From Ceratopteris richardii (taxonomy: Eukaryota; Streptophyta; Polypodiopsida; Polypodiales; Pteridaceae): 64,000 bases of DNA. The position numbers and the translations under genes were made by a program. Every line of letters begins with the position of its first letter. Positions within the stretch are counted from its first letter, which is position 1. This document shows, one piece after another, positions 1-10,290 of the stretch. Below the pieces are notes generated by a model. It was not told the DNA's origin and searched no databases. It was given only the letters and a program-made list of their open reading frames with translations. Location of the stretch: NCBI GenBank assembly GCA_020310875.1, contig CM035423.1:133512696-133576695 (forward strand), given 5' to 3'.

Positions 1-104
1 GAAGCTTAAGCTAGAGGCGATGATGCATTTAGAAACAAAGAATATATGGCAGATATAGATGCGTACACACAAGTCACGTGAAGGGGCTCGAAGAAGGATC
101 AGAG

Positions 105-137
<33 letters not shown>

Positions 138-1747
138 TAGGGTTCATTAATCAAGAGCGAAAGGGGGGGCTCTGGTCTTTTGGGTCGTTGTTGTGATCAG
201 AAGAGAAACAGGAGGGTACGAAGAGGAAGAAAAGCCAACTTGTAGCGTTTTTCTTCTGGCATATGTGGAAGGATCTCTTTTCGTTTCCTGTGCGGAATAT
301 TCATATGAAGAGGAGGATACACAGGAAGAAGGCGATGTATAATTGTCTATGAACTAATGCAAAGGAGGCAACAAGTTCTGATGAATTGGTCATACGACAA
401 CGAAAACTTGATTGATGATTGTCATGACTATTTTTCCTGGCTGCCGATGGCAAACTGATGCGAAGGGACTTAACGCCTATGATCTGAAGTAAATGAAGAC
501 TGGATAGACAAGAAGGTATGCTCTGAGTCATAGTCAATTATATTTATGCAATCTAAAAGCTGAAGAGTTAAGCCAATATAGCTAAAAGTATTCCAGAGTC
601 TCTTCGCACTCCTCAAGTAAACCATCGTTTGTGACTTTGCTCTGATGAAAAAATAGCTCAGAATTTCACTATACGCTCAAATATATTTGTGCCATCATGC
701 GGAGTTTTGGTTCTTCCTAATCTTCATTATATAAGAGAACTTTATTTATAGTTGATGAACATGACGCTGACGACTTCTTTTGTCTGACGACATTCATCTA
801 TCTTCCATTATGAGATTAACGATGCACTAAATGCTATGCAGATAAACCGGTAGCCACAGAGCTATTGCTGACTGATTGTTTGTTTTGAGTAAAGGAATGA
901 AGTATAAAATATTATAAGTGCATTGCGCACTCTCCATGCTCAGCTTTGACGGACAGTTCTCTCACACTCCATTAGAAACGTGTTTTATATTCATTGAGAA
1001 TTCACCATTGCTTATCACCTGACGAAGTTCTTATCCGACACCGTTCTATTTTGTTTAAAGTTCAAAACAGAATGATTTTCTAGTATTCAATTTGTTTCAG
1101 TCTGATAACGCCAAGGATTTTCATATGATGTAGTAATTTTGACGGATTTTAGGTTATGATCGGATACATTTGATTGTTGTCCACTTCTGTTTTCGTGACT
1201 GACATGCTCTGCCAGTGTTATGAGACGTTGAAGTTTTTTATAGCAAGTACACAAGAGGAAGAAGTATTGGCAGTTTTGGAGTTTAATTGTCTATTACTGT
1301 GCGATGGTGACTTTGCATTATTCCGCCAGACTTTCTGTGTTTTCCTTTTCTACGTTTTGATATGTACTTTGTATGTAAATATGATTATTGAAGCATTTTA
1401 GTATGCATAGAGAACTATAAAGCTTTAACCACAGCTATGGAGGCGAATTAACTTCAATGTTTTGCTTAACTATGATGACAAACTACACAAATCAAATTAG
1501 TATACTTTTGCCCTCCTTTTTACAAAATGCATGACCTACCTCTCTCATTACCATGAAGTGTTCAAAAGGTCTCTTCTCCAAAGAAGTGCAATGTGAACCA
1601 ATCCCTAAACACATTGGATACCTCGATTAAGCTTGATTTATGCCCATGCTATAAACCACAATCCGTTCACTTTTAGAGATATTTCCAAAGATCTCGAAGG
1701 CAAGCTTATTGTCACTTTTCTCCTTCCTTTCCAGGAACGAGACGACA
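1..1747 (+). mobile_element. 5' LTR of element A (truncated by window edge)
   Basis: Positions 1-1747 are repeated at 13658-16039 and the match stops where a PBS begins, which identifies the repeat as an LTR. It ends in GACGACA; about 203 bp of its start lie left of the window, judging from the other copy. A TATATAAG box is at 728-735. The copies differ by point changes, an 8-bp duplication, a 36-37 bp deletion in the right copy (compare 1072-1110) and a 661-bp insertion there. The element is therefore old. Small ORFs within it (for example 1174-1401) are conserved between copies but look incidental. Confidence 0.85.
728..735 (+). promoter_or_regulatory. TATA box of element A 5' LTR
   Basis: TATATAAG in the plus orientation, conserved at 14393-14400 in the other LTR. 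It probably marks the U3/R promoter that drives the Gag-like ORF starting at 1853. Confidence 0.5.
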
Positions 1748-1751
1748 TACC

Positions 1752-1769
1752 TGGTGAACCCGACGTGAA
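1752..1769 (+). other. Primer binding site, tRNA-Trp type
   Basis: The 18 bases TGGTGAACCCGACGTGAA start 4 bp after the LTR end. From memory they complement the 3' end of plant tRNA-Trp(CCA), which ends ...CGGGTTCACCA. The position and the TGG start are what a minus-strand primer site requires. Confidence 0.8.
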
Positions 1770-1852
1770 AGGAGGGGGTGAGTAAATCATAGTGCTAGTG
1801 AACTAAAGAACCAAGTTAGCAACCGAAATTTGAGCGATTTAGTACTTTAGAC

Positions 1853-2785
1853 ATGGAAGATCTCCTAGCTAAGTTCATACGCTTTCAAGAAGAGGATCGC
1901 CGTCAAAAAGCTATCCAGACGCTTAATGACCGATTAATCAAGCGGTACGGGCTTTTTACTGGCAAAAATATATCTAGGTTCTGTAAAGAGTATGAACTCG
2001 AGGCCAAATACCTAAGTGTCGGATTAAGTCCAATGACGGAAAAAGAACTATGCGAAAACTTTATCTATGTGTCAGGATACGACGTGCGAGACCAAATAAT
2101 GCAAATAAATCAAACGACATGGTCTCGATACAAAGCGATACTCCTCAGGCAGTTTATGCTAGAGGACCTTGATAAAGTGACTGGTAGATCTTTCTTGAGG
2201 TGGGTTCATATGCCCAAAAGCCAACCAATCCTAGAAATTAAAAAAGAGTTTGAGAAACAATTCGAAGATATGTTCGAATATGATCAGCAATGCTTAATGC
2301 ATGAAAGGGTGTTCTTATTCCTTCAGGCAAAAGATGTTAGAGCCCGAGAAGAACTAATTTTTTCTTTGCAAGATCTAGACTCCGAATCGGAGCTGACAGA
2401 AGATTGGACACTTGTTCATGATGCTGTCATAACATATGTTAGTAAGCAGCAAATGTTTGAGAAATTCCGAAATGATTGGAAATTGGATCTTCACGCGGAG
2501 ATAGCCGATGCGCATATTTCATGAATGCCAAACCTTGAGAATAATGTGCAAACTCAAAAACACTTAGAAAATCTGATCGAGAAAGAAAGAAGTTTGACTG
2601 GAAATCACATCTATAATCATATTGAGGTTCGTCAAGAAGAACCAATAATAATAAATGATACAAATCCTAAACCTTTAAAATGTCATGGGACAGTAGATGT
2701 CTTTGCAATAAATACATCTTTATGTTGGAAGTGAGGTAGGCCCTTGGCTCATGTCACATGTCCATGGTTCCATAGGTCCAGCTTA
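1853..2785 (+). pseudogene. Gag-like protein of element A (two in-frame TGA)
   Basis: The frame opens with ATG at 1853, about 85 bp after the PBS. It gives 223 residues up to TGA at 2522-2524, then continues in frame for 69 more codons to TGA at 2732-2734 and on to about 2785. The first part is helical and charged, resembling plant retroelement capsid domains (a SRYKAILLRQFM stretch near residue 91). The end has a CCHC-like knuckle, CWK-stop-GRPLAHVTC, in which the TGA stands at the second Cys position; spacing after it is not canonical. The frame then meets a solo LTR at about 2786 and resumes in the same phase at 10436. No protease or RT follows. I call it Gag by position and knuckle, not by a recognised family. 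The stops may be decay or, less likely, readthrough sites. Confidence 0.6.
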
Positions 2786-3371
2786 TACAACATTAATTCC
2801 AGCAATCTTCCATATTGACAAAACATGAACATACCACAACTTAATCATACAAATGATGAGACAAAGATAGAGAAAGAATAGACGTCATGTGTAAGGTAAG
2901 CCATCGCTTACTCATAGTATCATATATACCAATGTTCAATGTACAATATGGGAGCAAAACTCTCAACCACTCTATGTGATGAGAAATAGATGAATGAGTG
3001 ATTGTACAATGTAACAAACATATTCAAATTTCATATGGATGGACAGTAATTTGAATATATATGAGATGTGTAACCTTATAGGTTATAGAAGAGTGAATAT
3101 GAGTGACTGAAAGAGGAAGGATCAGTGTGAAACAGATAATCAACAAACCCTCGTCTGAACTTAGGCTATGGAAGACCCTAAGTCAGATACGTGTGTGAAA
3201 AGATCACATACTTAAAAAGTAGCAAGGAATGCTAACAAGTTTGTTGCCGGAAATCCTCAAACTCATGTGAACACACCTTCTTAAACACCTCATCAAAATA
3301 TGCATAAAGCATATACGTACTGATTCTCTTTTACCTATGCTGAATAGGACTCCTCTTGATATGGATGCTAT
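2786..3371 (-). mobile_element. Old solo LTR of the Copia family, distal part
   Basis: This stretch aligns, with much divergence, to the start of the Copia LTR at 3372-4280. Shared landmarks are CATACNACAACTTAAT, the GATAGAGAAAGAAT block, GTAAGC...GCTTACT and AACATGGGAG/AATATGGGAG. It is the left part of an LTR whose other part is 9613-10430; the full-length Copia element sits between them. The left boundary is approximate. Confidence 0.6.
3367..3371. repeat. Target site duplication, left copy (GCTAT)
   Basis: GCTAT directly precedes the LTR at 3372 and is repeated at 9608-9612 directly after the other LTR. Five bases is the usual Ty1/Copia duplication. Confidence 0.92.
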
Positions 3372-3885
3372 TGTTGGAATTTGGGGCCCCAGGATCGTTC
3401 CAATACTAAAACCTCTTGAGCATACACAACTTAATTGACAAGATGATAAGTGAGATAGAGAAAGAAAGAGATCTTGAGACAAGGATAGGGAACGTAAGCT
3501 GGATGCTTACTTCACTAAAAATAATAGATGTCCAAATTACAACATGGGAGTACTACTCAACCATATAAAGTGGTGCACTCACTAATGGAAGAATAAGAAG
3601 ATGATGATACAAAATTTAGATTATGTCGAAATAATCTAAGTGTGTGTGAAGAGAATGAAGCAACGAAGCTAACAAAATAGTGTAACGAAATTGTAAATCA
3701 ACCACAAGGTTAACTCACAAAAGATAGTTACCACCACCTCGTAGAAGACTTCCTGCTGCAATGAGAGTAGCCTCTCCTTCACCACAACTTCACCTCCTTC
3801 AAGAGTGTGAGAACACTCTGTCTTCAAGAAGATCTCCAAGCTCTAGATCTTTGAGTGAGTGAGTATACAAGGAGCCAAGGCCTTG

Positions 3886-3894
3886 TTTATATAG
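3886..3894 (-). promoter_or_regulatory. TATA box of Copia 3' LTR
   Basis: CTATATAAA on the minus strand, about 386 bp into the LTR. The same site is at 9213-9221 in the 5' LTR, where it would start the genomic transcript. Confidence 0.6.
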
Positions 3895-4033
3895 TATTTG
3901 TGTACCCATGAAAAGCTAAAAGAAAGCTTAAAGCTACGAAATCCTAAGCGATCGCTAACGGAAAAGAAATCCGCAGCCCGTCCGCGTGCGTTTCCTAAAA
4001 GCAAACAACTAAGAAAAAATCTGTCTTCGCGTT

Positions 4034-4104
4034 GCGTTTAACGGGATTCGAACCCGGGTGGCCAGAGAACGATCTTACAGCTTTTCAGCTAGACCAAGTG
4101 CGCC
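4034..4104 (-). other. tRNA-like module in Copia 3' LTR
   Basis: On the minus strand a tRNA-like stretch carries an A-box match (TGGTCTAGCTG, 4086-4096) and a perfect B-box (GGTTCGAATCC, 4044-4054) with a T-arm-like stem around it. The acceptor stem pairs only partly, so this is not a good functional tRNA. It lies in U3, about 150 bp upstream of the TATA box, in the element's own orientation. Confidence 0.65.
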
Positions 4105-4280
4105 CGTCGGCTTCTCTTGTTCTTCATCTACAAACAAAATATATATGCGTACTGTGGCCGTCGATTCCTTGAGCGATATAGAATAGAATCTATATATTGG
4201 AATTGCGTCCGCCTGGAAGATTATAGAGAACTATTTGTTGAAGATATTTGTTAAGCCAATGAGGACATTGACTTCCAACA

Positions 4281-4291
4281 ATCCCTCCTTC
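4281..4291 (-). other. Polypurine tract of Copia
   Basis: GAAGGAGGGAT on the minus strand abuts the 3' LTR start at 4280, the position required for plus-strand priming. It begins only 5 bp from the gag-pol stop codon. Confidence 0.85.
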
Positions 4292-4295
4292 AATG

Positions 4296-7200
4296 TCATA
4301 TTGGTACGAGATTCAGTAACCTGCAAATCTTCTCATGACTATCTCTAGTCAATGCTTTGGTAAATATATCTGCAACATTCTCACTAGAAGGAACATAAAC
4401 CAGCTCAATGTGCTTCTTAGCTATCTGCTCTCGAATATAGTGGTAGTGTACCTCTATATGCTTTGTCCTTGCATGATGCACTGGATTTTTAGCTATAGCT
4501 ATAGCACTCTGGCTATCTGAAAATATCTGAATGGGTTGATGTACTCTTACATCAAGATAACTGAAAATCTTCTGCAACCATACTGACTCTAGAGTAGCTG
4601 TAAATGCTGCACGATATTCAGCTTCACACGATGAAGTGGCAATAGTGGGTTGTCTTTTTGAAAACCATGAGATAAGACAATCTCCAAGATAAAAACAAAA
4701 TCCACTAGTACTTCTTCTTGTGTCTCTATTACCTGCCCAATCAGAATCTGAAAATCCTTTTAGTAACAAATGTGTAGATTTCGAAAATACCATAGCATGA
4801 TTTGAAGTTCCCTTCAAATAACGAAAGATCCGCTTTACTGCTTTCCAATGTAACACTGTCGGATTTTGCATGAATCTTGATACTTGAGAAACTGCAAACT
4901 GTATATCAGGACGTGTATTACAAAGATAAATCAAGCAACCAACTGCTTGACTATATAGAGTAGCATCAAATGTCTCTGCATCTGCTACCATTTGTAAAGA
5001 CGTGTTCTGATCCAAAGGTGTTTGCATAGGTTTAGAATCACCCATCTGAAACCTTTCCAAAAGTTTCTCAATGTACTTCTGTTGTGTCATGTAGATACAC
5101 TCATCTCGAAACAGAAACTGAATCCCAAGATAATAATGTAGAATGCCTAAATCATTCACATCAAATGTTTGCTTCAATTCTTCTTTGAACATCTGCAAAT
5201 CTTCATCTCTGGGACCTGTGACTATAATATCATCCACATAAATGATTGCTATAATCATCATACCTGTTTCAGCTTTGACATAAAGAGTTGGAGCCGCATC
5301 TGAGTTATGGAAACCAATGGATAAAAGATATGTATGTATCTTTTCATACCATGCTCTAGGTGCCTGTTTTAAACCATACAAAGCTTTTATAAGCTTGCAC
5401 ACTAAGTGTTCTTTACCTGTCTCTTCAAAACCTTCTGGCTGCTGAATATACACATCTTCGTGTAAATCACCATTTAGAAAAGCAGTCTTAATGTCAAGCT
5501 GATATATATGCCAACCAAAATGTGCTGCTAGAGCAAGTACTGACCTAATAACAGTCATCCTAGATGTAGGAGCAAATGTCTCATCATAATCAATACCTTT
5601 TTGTTGTGCATATCCTTTGACAACCAACCTGGCCTTGTATCTATCAATAGTACCATCTGCTTTCCTTTTGATTTTGAAGATCCATTTTACACCTATAGCC
5701 TTCTTTCCTTCTGGTAACTCACATAGCTGCCAAGTTTGATTCTTATGAATAGAATCAATCTCTTCTTGCATAGCTTTTCTCCAAATAGGAATGTTAAGTG
5801 CATCTTTAACACACGCAGGTTCATCTTCAACAGTCGTAAGTGCCAAAATATCATGAATCTCAAAGTCTTCAGCAAAACTTACATTATCTTTTTGCTGTCT
5901 AGTTTGACTTCTTGTTCTTACATGATCTTGTTGTTGTTGTCTAGTCTGACTCCTTGTTCTTCCAGTAAAAGTCTTTATACCACTATCTTTCCAAGTCTGA
6001 TATAACCACGTAGGTGTATCCTTGAATAGTGGTGAAACTCTTTCTGAACTTTCAGCTTCCACAGGTTCTGGAACTTGTCCTGTCGAGGTATTAGGACTTT
6101 CTGGAATTTTAACTTCTTCCATTTCTGGAACCAAAGTTTCTTGTGGAACTGACTCTGTAGAAGGTTGTGAATTTCCTCTTTCTTCAACTTTTTCTTGAAT
6201 ACTAGGAATTTGAGGTTTAACTCCCTCCTGATATGGCTGAACATCTACATCCAGAATCTTTTTAAAAATTCCATAGTCATTTTCACTAATGAACTCCGGA
6301 ATTTCTGCTTCTTTATCATAAACCTTATCTTCAGCAATATAAGCATTACGTGAAAGAATAACTTCACCTGTTTCTGGAACATAAAACCTGTATCCTTTGC
6401 TTTCAACAGGATATCCAATAAAAACAGCTTTCTTTGCCTTTACATCTAGTTTGCCTCGGTCCTTTTTCTCAACATGTACATAAGAAAGTGATCCAAACAC
6501 TCTGAAGTAACTCACATTAGGTTTTCTACCATAATAAGCCTCATACGGTGTGATTACCTTTAAAGCTTTTGTAGATGACCTGTTCAAAATGTGATTAGCT
6601 GTATGTACTGCATCAAACCAGAATTTCGGTGAAAGCTTCTTGGACGCCATCATGCTCCGCATCATTTCAACAAGCACTCTATTCTTTCTTTCTGCAACAC
6701 CATTTTGCTGAGGAGTATAAGCAATAGTAAGATGTCGAGTAATACCTTTCTCATCGAGAAATGTCTGAAACTCTTTTGACAAGTATTCTCCACCTCTATC
6801 ACTTCTGAGAATCTGGACAGTTTCCTGACTTTCATTTTCAACCATAGCTACAAACTTCTTGAATATAGGAAAGACTTCTGACTTCGACTTAAGACCATAG
6901 ATCCATGAGTATCTTGTAAAATCATCCACAAATAGGACAAAATACCTGAAACCTTGAATAGAGTCTGCTCTCATAGGTCCATTCACATCTGAATGAATAA
7001 TCTGCAATTTCCTGGTAGCTGTAATATGACCATGTTTCTTGAAAGGTAGTTTATGCATCTTACCTTCAAGACAACCTTCACATATATCTGAATCATCAGG
7101 TAGCTTGAATAAGGGTAAACTCTCAACCATACCTCTATCTTTGATATTCTTGAGAGCTCCAAAACTGATATGTCCAAATCTTTCATGCCATAGCTTCATA

Positions 7201-8654
7201 TCTTCCACCGGTGACGAAGATTTGACTGCATATGCTTGACTGATTTTTGACAAAACAAAGACCCCTCCTTTATACGTACCTTGCAAAAGACACTTGTCTT
7301 CTTTATGTGATAAGATCTTACAAAGATCTTTCTCAAATACAACTTTAAAACCATCACTTAAAAATGCAGATATAGATAGCAGATTTATCTTCATTTCAGG
7401 TACATAAAGGACATCTGAAATTTGAAAAACACCACCTTCTCTTGACTTTAGGGTTACTGTACCTATTCCCACAACATCCAAATCATTGCCATCTGCAATA
7501 GTAACTCTTCTACCTGAAGAATAGGAAAGAGAAGAAAATACATCTCTGCAACCTGTCATATGCTTATTAGCACCTGAGTCGAATATCCAAGGACTTGCTG
7601 AAAGAACTTGTAAAGCTGCTTGATCAAAAGCTACTTCCTCAATAGTGATACAGGCATAAGAATCACCTTGAGATTTCCCTTTTTTATCATCTTCTGCAAC
7701 ATTACCTGATGCCTTTTTCTTTTCTGCTGCAATCCTTTTATAACATTCTGACTGAATATGTCCACGTTTCTTGCAAAAAGAACATATTTTTACCTTCTTC
7801 TTAGAAGAATTCTCTTTAGATGTCGTAGATACAGAATCTGAAGTAGAAGGTGAGAGGGACCTACTTTCCTTCTTGGATTTTTGTTCCTTCTTCTTATCCT
7901 TCTTCTTCTTACCCTTTGATGAAGATGAAAGTGCTTCTTCATTCTCTTCCATTCCCTTCAACTGATCTTCATCTTGAATCAGTAAGAACTCTAATTCTTC
8001 AAATGTAACCTCTCTATCTCTTGTGGTAAGGGTAAGAGTGGTTATGAAAGATCGATATGAAATAGGAAGTGAATTAATCAGCGTATTTACCATTTCTTCA
8101 TCTGATATCTCAACTCCTACATTTAGAAGTTGATCTCTCAAGTCAACGAGTCTCGTAATGTGGGTTTGAATTGACTCACCAGCTTTCATCCTTGTATTTG
8201 CTAGTTGTCTCCTCAAATGAGCTTTTCTAGCAGGATTTCTGCTCTGAAAAAGATTCTCGAGCTTTAACCAAGCTTGACTAGAACTTCTGCAAGATCTGAT
8301 CTGTGGTAGAACATGCTTTTTGACGCTCATTGCTATGAATGAAAGTGCTAAAGCATCTCTAGCATCCCATCTTGCCTGATCTTCAGTAGGAGGAACTCTA
8401 GGTAAAGACCTAGCAGTGACTCTGGATGTCGAAGTGGTTACCTCTTCTTCAGTTGGTTCTGTAATAGCGATTCCAGTACCTGTTGAAGCTGTTGTAGACC
8501 CTCCTTCGCCTTCTCGTCTTGGTCTTGTTAAGGATCCATTGACGATACTCCATAAATCCTTTGTCACTAACAAGTTCATCATCATGAAACTCCACATGGG
8601 ATAATTAGAAGATCCATCCAACTTGTCTTCAATCTCAATTCTAATCTCACTCAT
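4296..8654 (-). CDS. Copia Gag-Pol polyprotein, intact
   Basis: A single 1452-codon frame encodes the whole replication machinery. In order: Gag (about 1-280, opening with the LDGSNYPMW motif usual for Copia Gag), a Lys/Ser-rich linker, a CCHC knuckle CSFCKKRGHIQSEC near 287-300, an aspartic protease with DSGA near 358, the integrase HHCC region (LWHERFGH near 485), an integrase DDE core (D in HSDVNGPM near 555, D in LRSDRGGEY, then E in NGVAERKNR), reverse transcriptase (KARLVVKGYAQ near 1005, YVDD near 1138) and RNase H (DSDWAG near 1303, SSCEAEYRA). Length and order fit plant Ty1/Copia. The ATG at 8654 lies 30 bp after the primer site, so the leader is very short. All catalytic residues I can check are present and there is no frameshift, so the element may be active. 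Confidence 0.95.
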   Translation of the reverse strand: MSEIRIEIEDKLDGSSNYPMWSFMMMNLLVTKDLWSIVNGSLTRPRREGEGGSTTASTGTGIAITEPTEEEVTTSTSRVTARSLPRVPPTEDQARWDARDALALSFIAMSVKKHVLPQIRSCRSSSQAWLKLENLFQSRNPARKAHLRRQLANTRMKAGESIQTHITRLVDLRDQLLNVGVEISDEEMVNTLINSLPISYRSFITTLTLTTRDREVTFEELEFLLIQDEDQLKGMEENEEALSSSSKGKKKKDKKKEQKSKKESRSLSPSTSDSVSTTSKENSSKKKVKICSFCKKRGHIQSECYKRIAAEKKKASGNVAEDDKKGKSQGDSYACITIEEVAFDQAALQVLSASPWIFDSGANKHMTGCRDVFSSLSYSSGRRVTIADGNDLDVVGIGTVTLKSREGGVFQISDVLYVPEMKINLLSISAFLSDGFKVVFEKDLCKILSHKEDKCLLQGTYKGGVFVLSKISQAYAVKSSSPVEDMKLWHERFGHISFGALKNIKDRGMVESLPLFKLPDDSDICEGCLEGKMHKLPFKKHGHITATRKLQIIHSDVNGPMRADSIQGFRYFVLFVDDFTRYSWIYGLKSKSEVFPIFKKFVAMVENESQETVQILRSDRGGEYLSKEFQTFLDEKGITRHLTIAYTPQQNGVAERKNRVLVEMMRSMMASKKLSPKFWFDAVHTANHILNRSSTKALKVITPYEAYYGRKPNVSYFRVFGSLSYVHVEKKDRGKLDVKAKKAVFIGYPVESKGYRFYVPETGEVILSRNAYIAEDKVYDKEAEIPEFISENDYGIFKKILDVDVQPYQEGVKPQIPSIQEKVEERGNSQPSTESVPQETLVPEMEEVKIPESPNTSTGQVPEPVEAESSERVSPLFKDTPTWLYQTWKDSGIKTFTGRTRSQTRQQQQDHVRTRSQTRQQKDNVSFAEDFEIHDILALTTVEDEPACVKDALNIPIWRKAMQEEIDSIHKNQTWQLCELPEGKKAIGVKWIFKIKRKADGTIDRYKARLVVKGYAQQKGIDYDETFAPTSRMTVIRSVLALAAHFGWHIYQLDIKTAFLNGDLHEDVYIQQPEGFEETGKEHLVCKLIKALYGLKQAPRAWYEKIHTYLLSIGFHNSDAAPTLYVKAETGMMIIAIIYVDDIIVTGPRDEDLQMFKEELKQTFDVNDLGILHYYLGIQFLFRDECIYMTQQKYIEKLLERFQMGDSKPMQTPLDQNTSLQMVADAETFDATLYSQAVGCLIYLCNTRPDIQFAVSQVSRFMQNPTVLHWKAVKRIFRYLKGTSNHAMVFSKSTHLLLKGFSDSDWAGNRDTRRSTSGFCFYLGDCLISWFSKRQPTIATSSCEAEYRAAFTATLESVWLQKIFSYLDVRVHQPIQIFSDSQSAIAIAKNPVHHARTKHIEVHYHYIREQIAKKHIELVYVPSSENVADIFTKALTRDSHEKICRLLNLVPI

Positions 8655-8684
8655 CTTATCTTAAGTGTGTATGTCAATTATGTA

Positions 8685-8696
8685 GCTCTGATACCA
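8685..8696 (-). other. Primer binding site, initiator-Met tRNA
   Basis: TGGTATCAGAGC on the minus strand, 2 bp from the 5' LTR edge at 8699. This is the classic plant Copia primer site for tRNA-iMet. Confidence 0.93.
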
Positions 8697-9212
8697 AGTG
8701 TTGGAATTTGGGGCCCCAGGATCGTTCCAATACTAAAACCTCTTGAGCATACACAACTTAATTGACAAGATGATAAGTGAGATAGAGAAAGAAAGAGATC
8801 TTGAGACAAGGATAGGGAACGTAAGCTGGATGCTTACTTCACTAAAAATAATAGATGTCCAAATTACAACATGGGAGTACTACTCAACCATATAAAGTGG
8901 TGCACTCACTAATGGAAGAATAAGAAGATGATGATACAAAATTTAGATTATGTCGAAATAATCTAAGTGTGTGTGAAGAGAATGAAGCAACGAAGCTAAC
9001 AAAATAGTGTAACGAAATTGTAAATCAACCACAAGGTTAACTCACAAAAGATAGTTACCACCACCTCGTAGAAGACTTCCTGCTGCAATGAGAGTAGCCT
9101 CTCCTTCACCACAACTTCACCTCCTTCAAGAGTGTGAGAACACTCTGTCTTCAAGAAGATCTCCAAGCTCTAGATCTTTGAGTGAGTGAGTATACAAGGA
9201 GCCAAGGCCTTG

Positions 9213-9221
9213 TTTATATAG
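9213..9221 (-). promoter_or_regulatory. TATA box of Copia 5' LTR
   Basis: CTATATAAA on the minus strand. It is the probable promoter of the full-length Copia RNA. Confidence 0.6.
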
Positions 9222-9360
9222 TATTTGTGTACCCATGAAAAGCTAAAAGAAAGCTTAAAGCTACGAAATCCTAAGCGATCGCTAACGGAAAAGAAATCCG
9301 CAGCCCGTCCGCGTGCGTTTCCTAAAAGCAAACAACTAAGAAAAAATCTGTCTTCGCGTT

Positions 9361-9431
9361 GCGTTTAACGGGATTCGAACCCGGGTGGCCAGAGAACGAT
9401 CTTACAGCTTTTCAGCTAGACCAAGTGCGCC
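9361..9431 (-). other. tRNA-like module in Copia 5' LTR
   Basis: Second copy of the module, with A-box at 9413-9423 and B-box at 9371-9381 on the minus strand, upstream of the TATA box at 9213-9221. Confidence 0.65.
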
Positions 9432-9607
9432 CGTCGGCTTCTCTTGTTCTTCATCTACAAACAAAATATATATGCGTACTGTGGCCGTCGATTCCTTGAG
9501 CGATATAGAATAGAATCTATATATTGGAATTGCGTCCGCCTGGAAGATTATAGAGAACTATTTGTTGAAGATATTTGTTAAGCCAATGAGGACATTGACT
9601 TCCAACA

Positions 9608-9612
9608 GCTAT
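9608..9612. repeat. Target site duplication, right copy (GCTAT)
   Basis: Matches 3367-3371 on the other side of the Copia element. Confidence 0.92.
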
Positions 9613-10051
9613 TGCCTCCATAAAATTCAAGTAGTACTTGTGTGCATAAAGAGAATATGTACCTGAATACTTAACATAAGATGTGAATCTTATGTTAACC
9701 ACCATCCAATGTCTTTGAAGTAGCCCGACATCTTCTTGTAGAAGACAATCTTCAACCTGATATCTTCTTGTAGAAGACAATCTTCGAATACACCATCAAG
9801 CTCCTAATGACCAAGTCTTCTTGCCATGAACAAGAGATAACCTCCTCTCCATGAGCTAGAGTGTGAGCACACCCTTCGTCTTCTCCAAGAAGAATCATTA
9901 AGAAGAACTCCATAGCTGCTCCTCAACATGCTTCAAGTTAGCACCATGGCTGCCCCATGTGCTAGAAGAAACACCACCTCTACTGAGGTCCAAGCTCAAG
10001 GCTTGTGTTGAAAACTAGGTGAAGGATGCATAGAAGTGACCCAAAGTACTT

Positions 10052-10060
10052 CTTATATAG
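10052..10060 (-). promoter_or_regulatory. TATA box of the old solo LTR
   Basis: CTATATAAG on the minus strand, aligned with the TATA box of the young Copia LTRs. Confidence 0.5.
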
Positions 10061-10218
10061 TAGATTGTATTCTCTGAAAAGCTTATCCAAAAGCTAATAA
10101 AGCACATCTTAAAGCGATCGCTACGCAAAAATCACTTGCGAAAAAATTTGTTGCCTTCGTGAAAGCTCCGTCCCAACTTTCCACAAGTTTTATTAAAAAA
10201 ACTTTCTTCGCGTGCACC

Positions 10219-10290
10219 GCTGCTGAAGGCAGGATTCGAACTCTGGCGAGTTGTATGAAAGGATAACGAACTATCCATCCCGCCCACGCC
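10219..10290 (-). other. tRNA-like module in the old solo LTR
   Basis: The minus strand carries an A-box-like TGGATAGTTCG (10267-10277) and a B-box AGTTCGAATCC (10232-10242) with T-arm-like flanks. It stands about 172 bp upstream of the TATA box, as in the young LTRs, but the sequence between the boxes is quite different. The boxes are kept while the rest has changed. Confidence 0.6.

Larger units (their letters stand above)
3372..4280 (-). repeat. Copia 3' LTR
   Basis: It starts TGTTGGAA and ends TTCCAACA on the plus strand, so the termini are inverted repeats. The element reads right to left, so 4280 is the U3 start. It contains a tRNA-like module (4034-4104) and a TATA box (3886-3894). 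Confidence 0.95.
3372..9607 (-). mobile_element. Full-length Ty1/Copia retrotransposon
   Basis: This 6236-bp element has 909-bp LTRs (3372-4280 and 8699-9607), an iMet primer site at 8685-8696, a purine-rich tract next to the 3' LTR, one uninterrupted 1452-codon gag-pol frame and a GCTAT target duplication. Reading the LTRs side by side I found no difference, which implies very recent insertion. It entered an older, diverged solo LTR of the same family, which itself splits element A. Everything needed for mobility looks present. Confidence 0.95.
8699..9607 (-). repeat. Copia 5' LTR
   Basis: The 909-bp partner of 3372-4280, with the same TGTTGGAA/TTCCAACA ends and, by eye, the same sequence throughout. 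It holds the TATA box at 9213-9221 and the tRNA-like module at 9361-9431. Confidence 0.95.

Noticed and set aside
1174..1401. 75-codon ORF conserved in both LTRs of element A
   Set aside because: Conservation follows from LTR duplication; no start context or domain supports a gene.
4034..4104. Functional tRNA gene
   Set aside because: A and B boxes are present, but acceptor and anticodon stems pair poorly and the module repeats inside LTRs.
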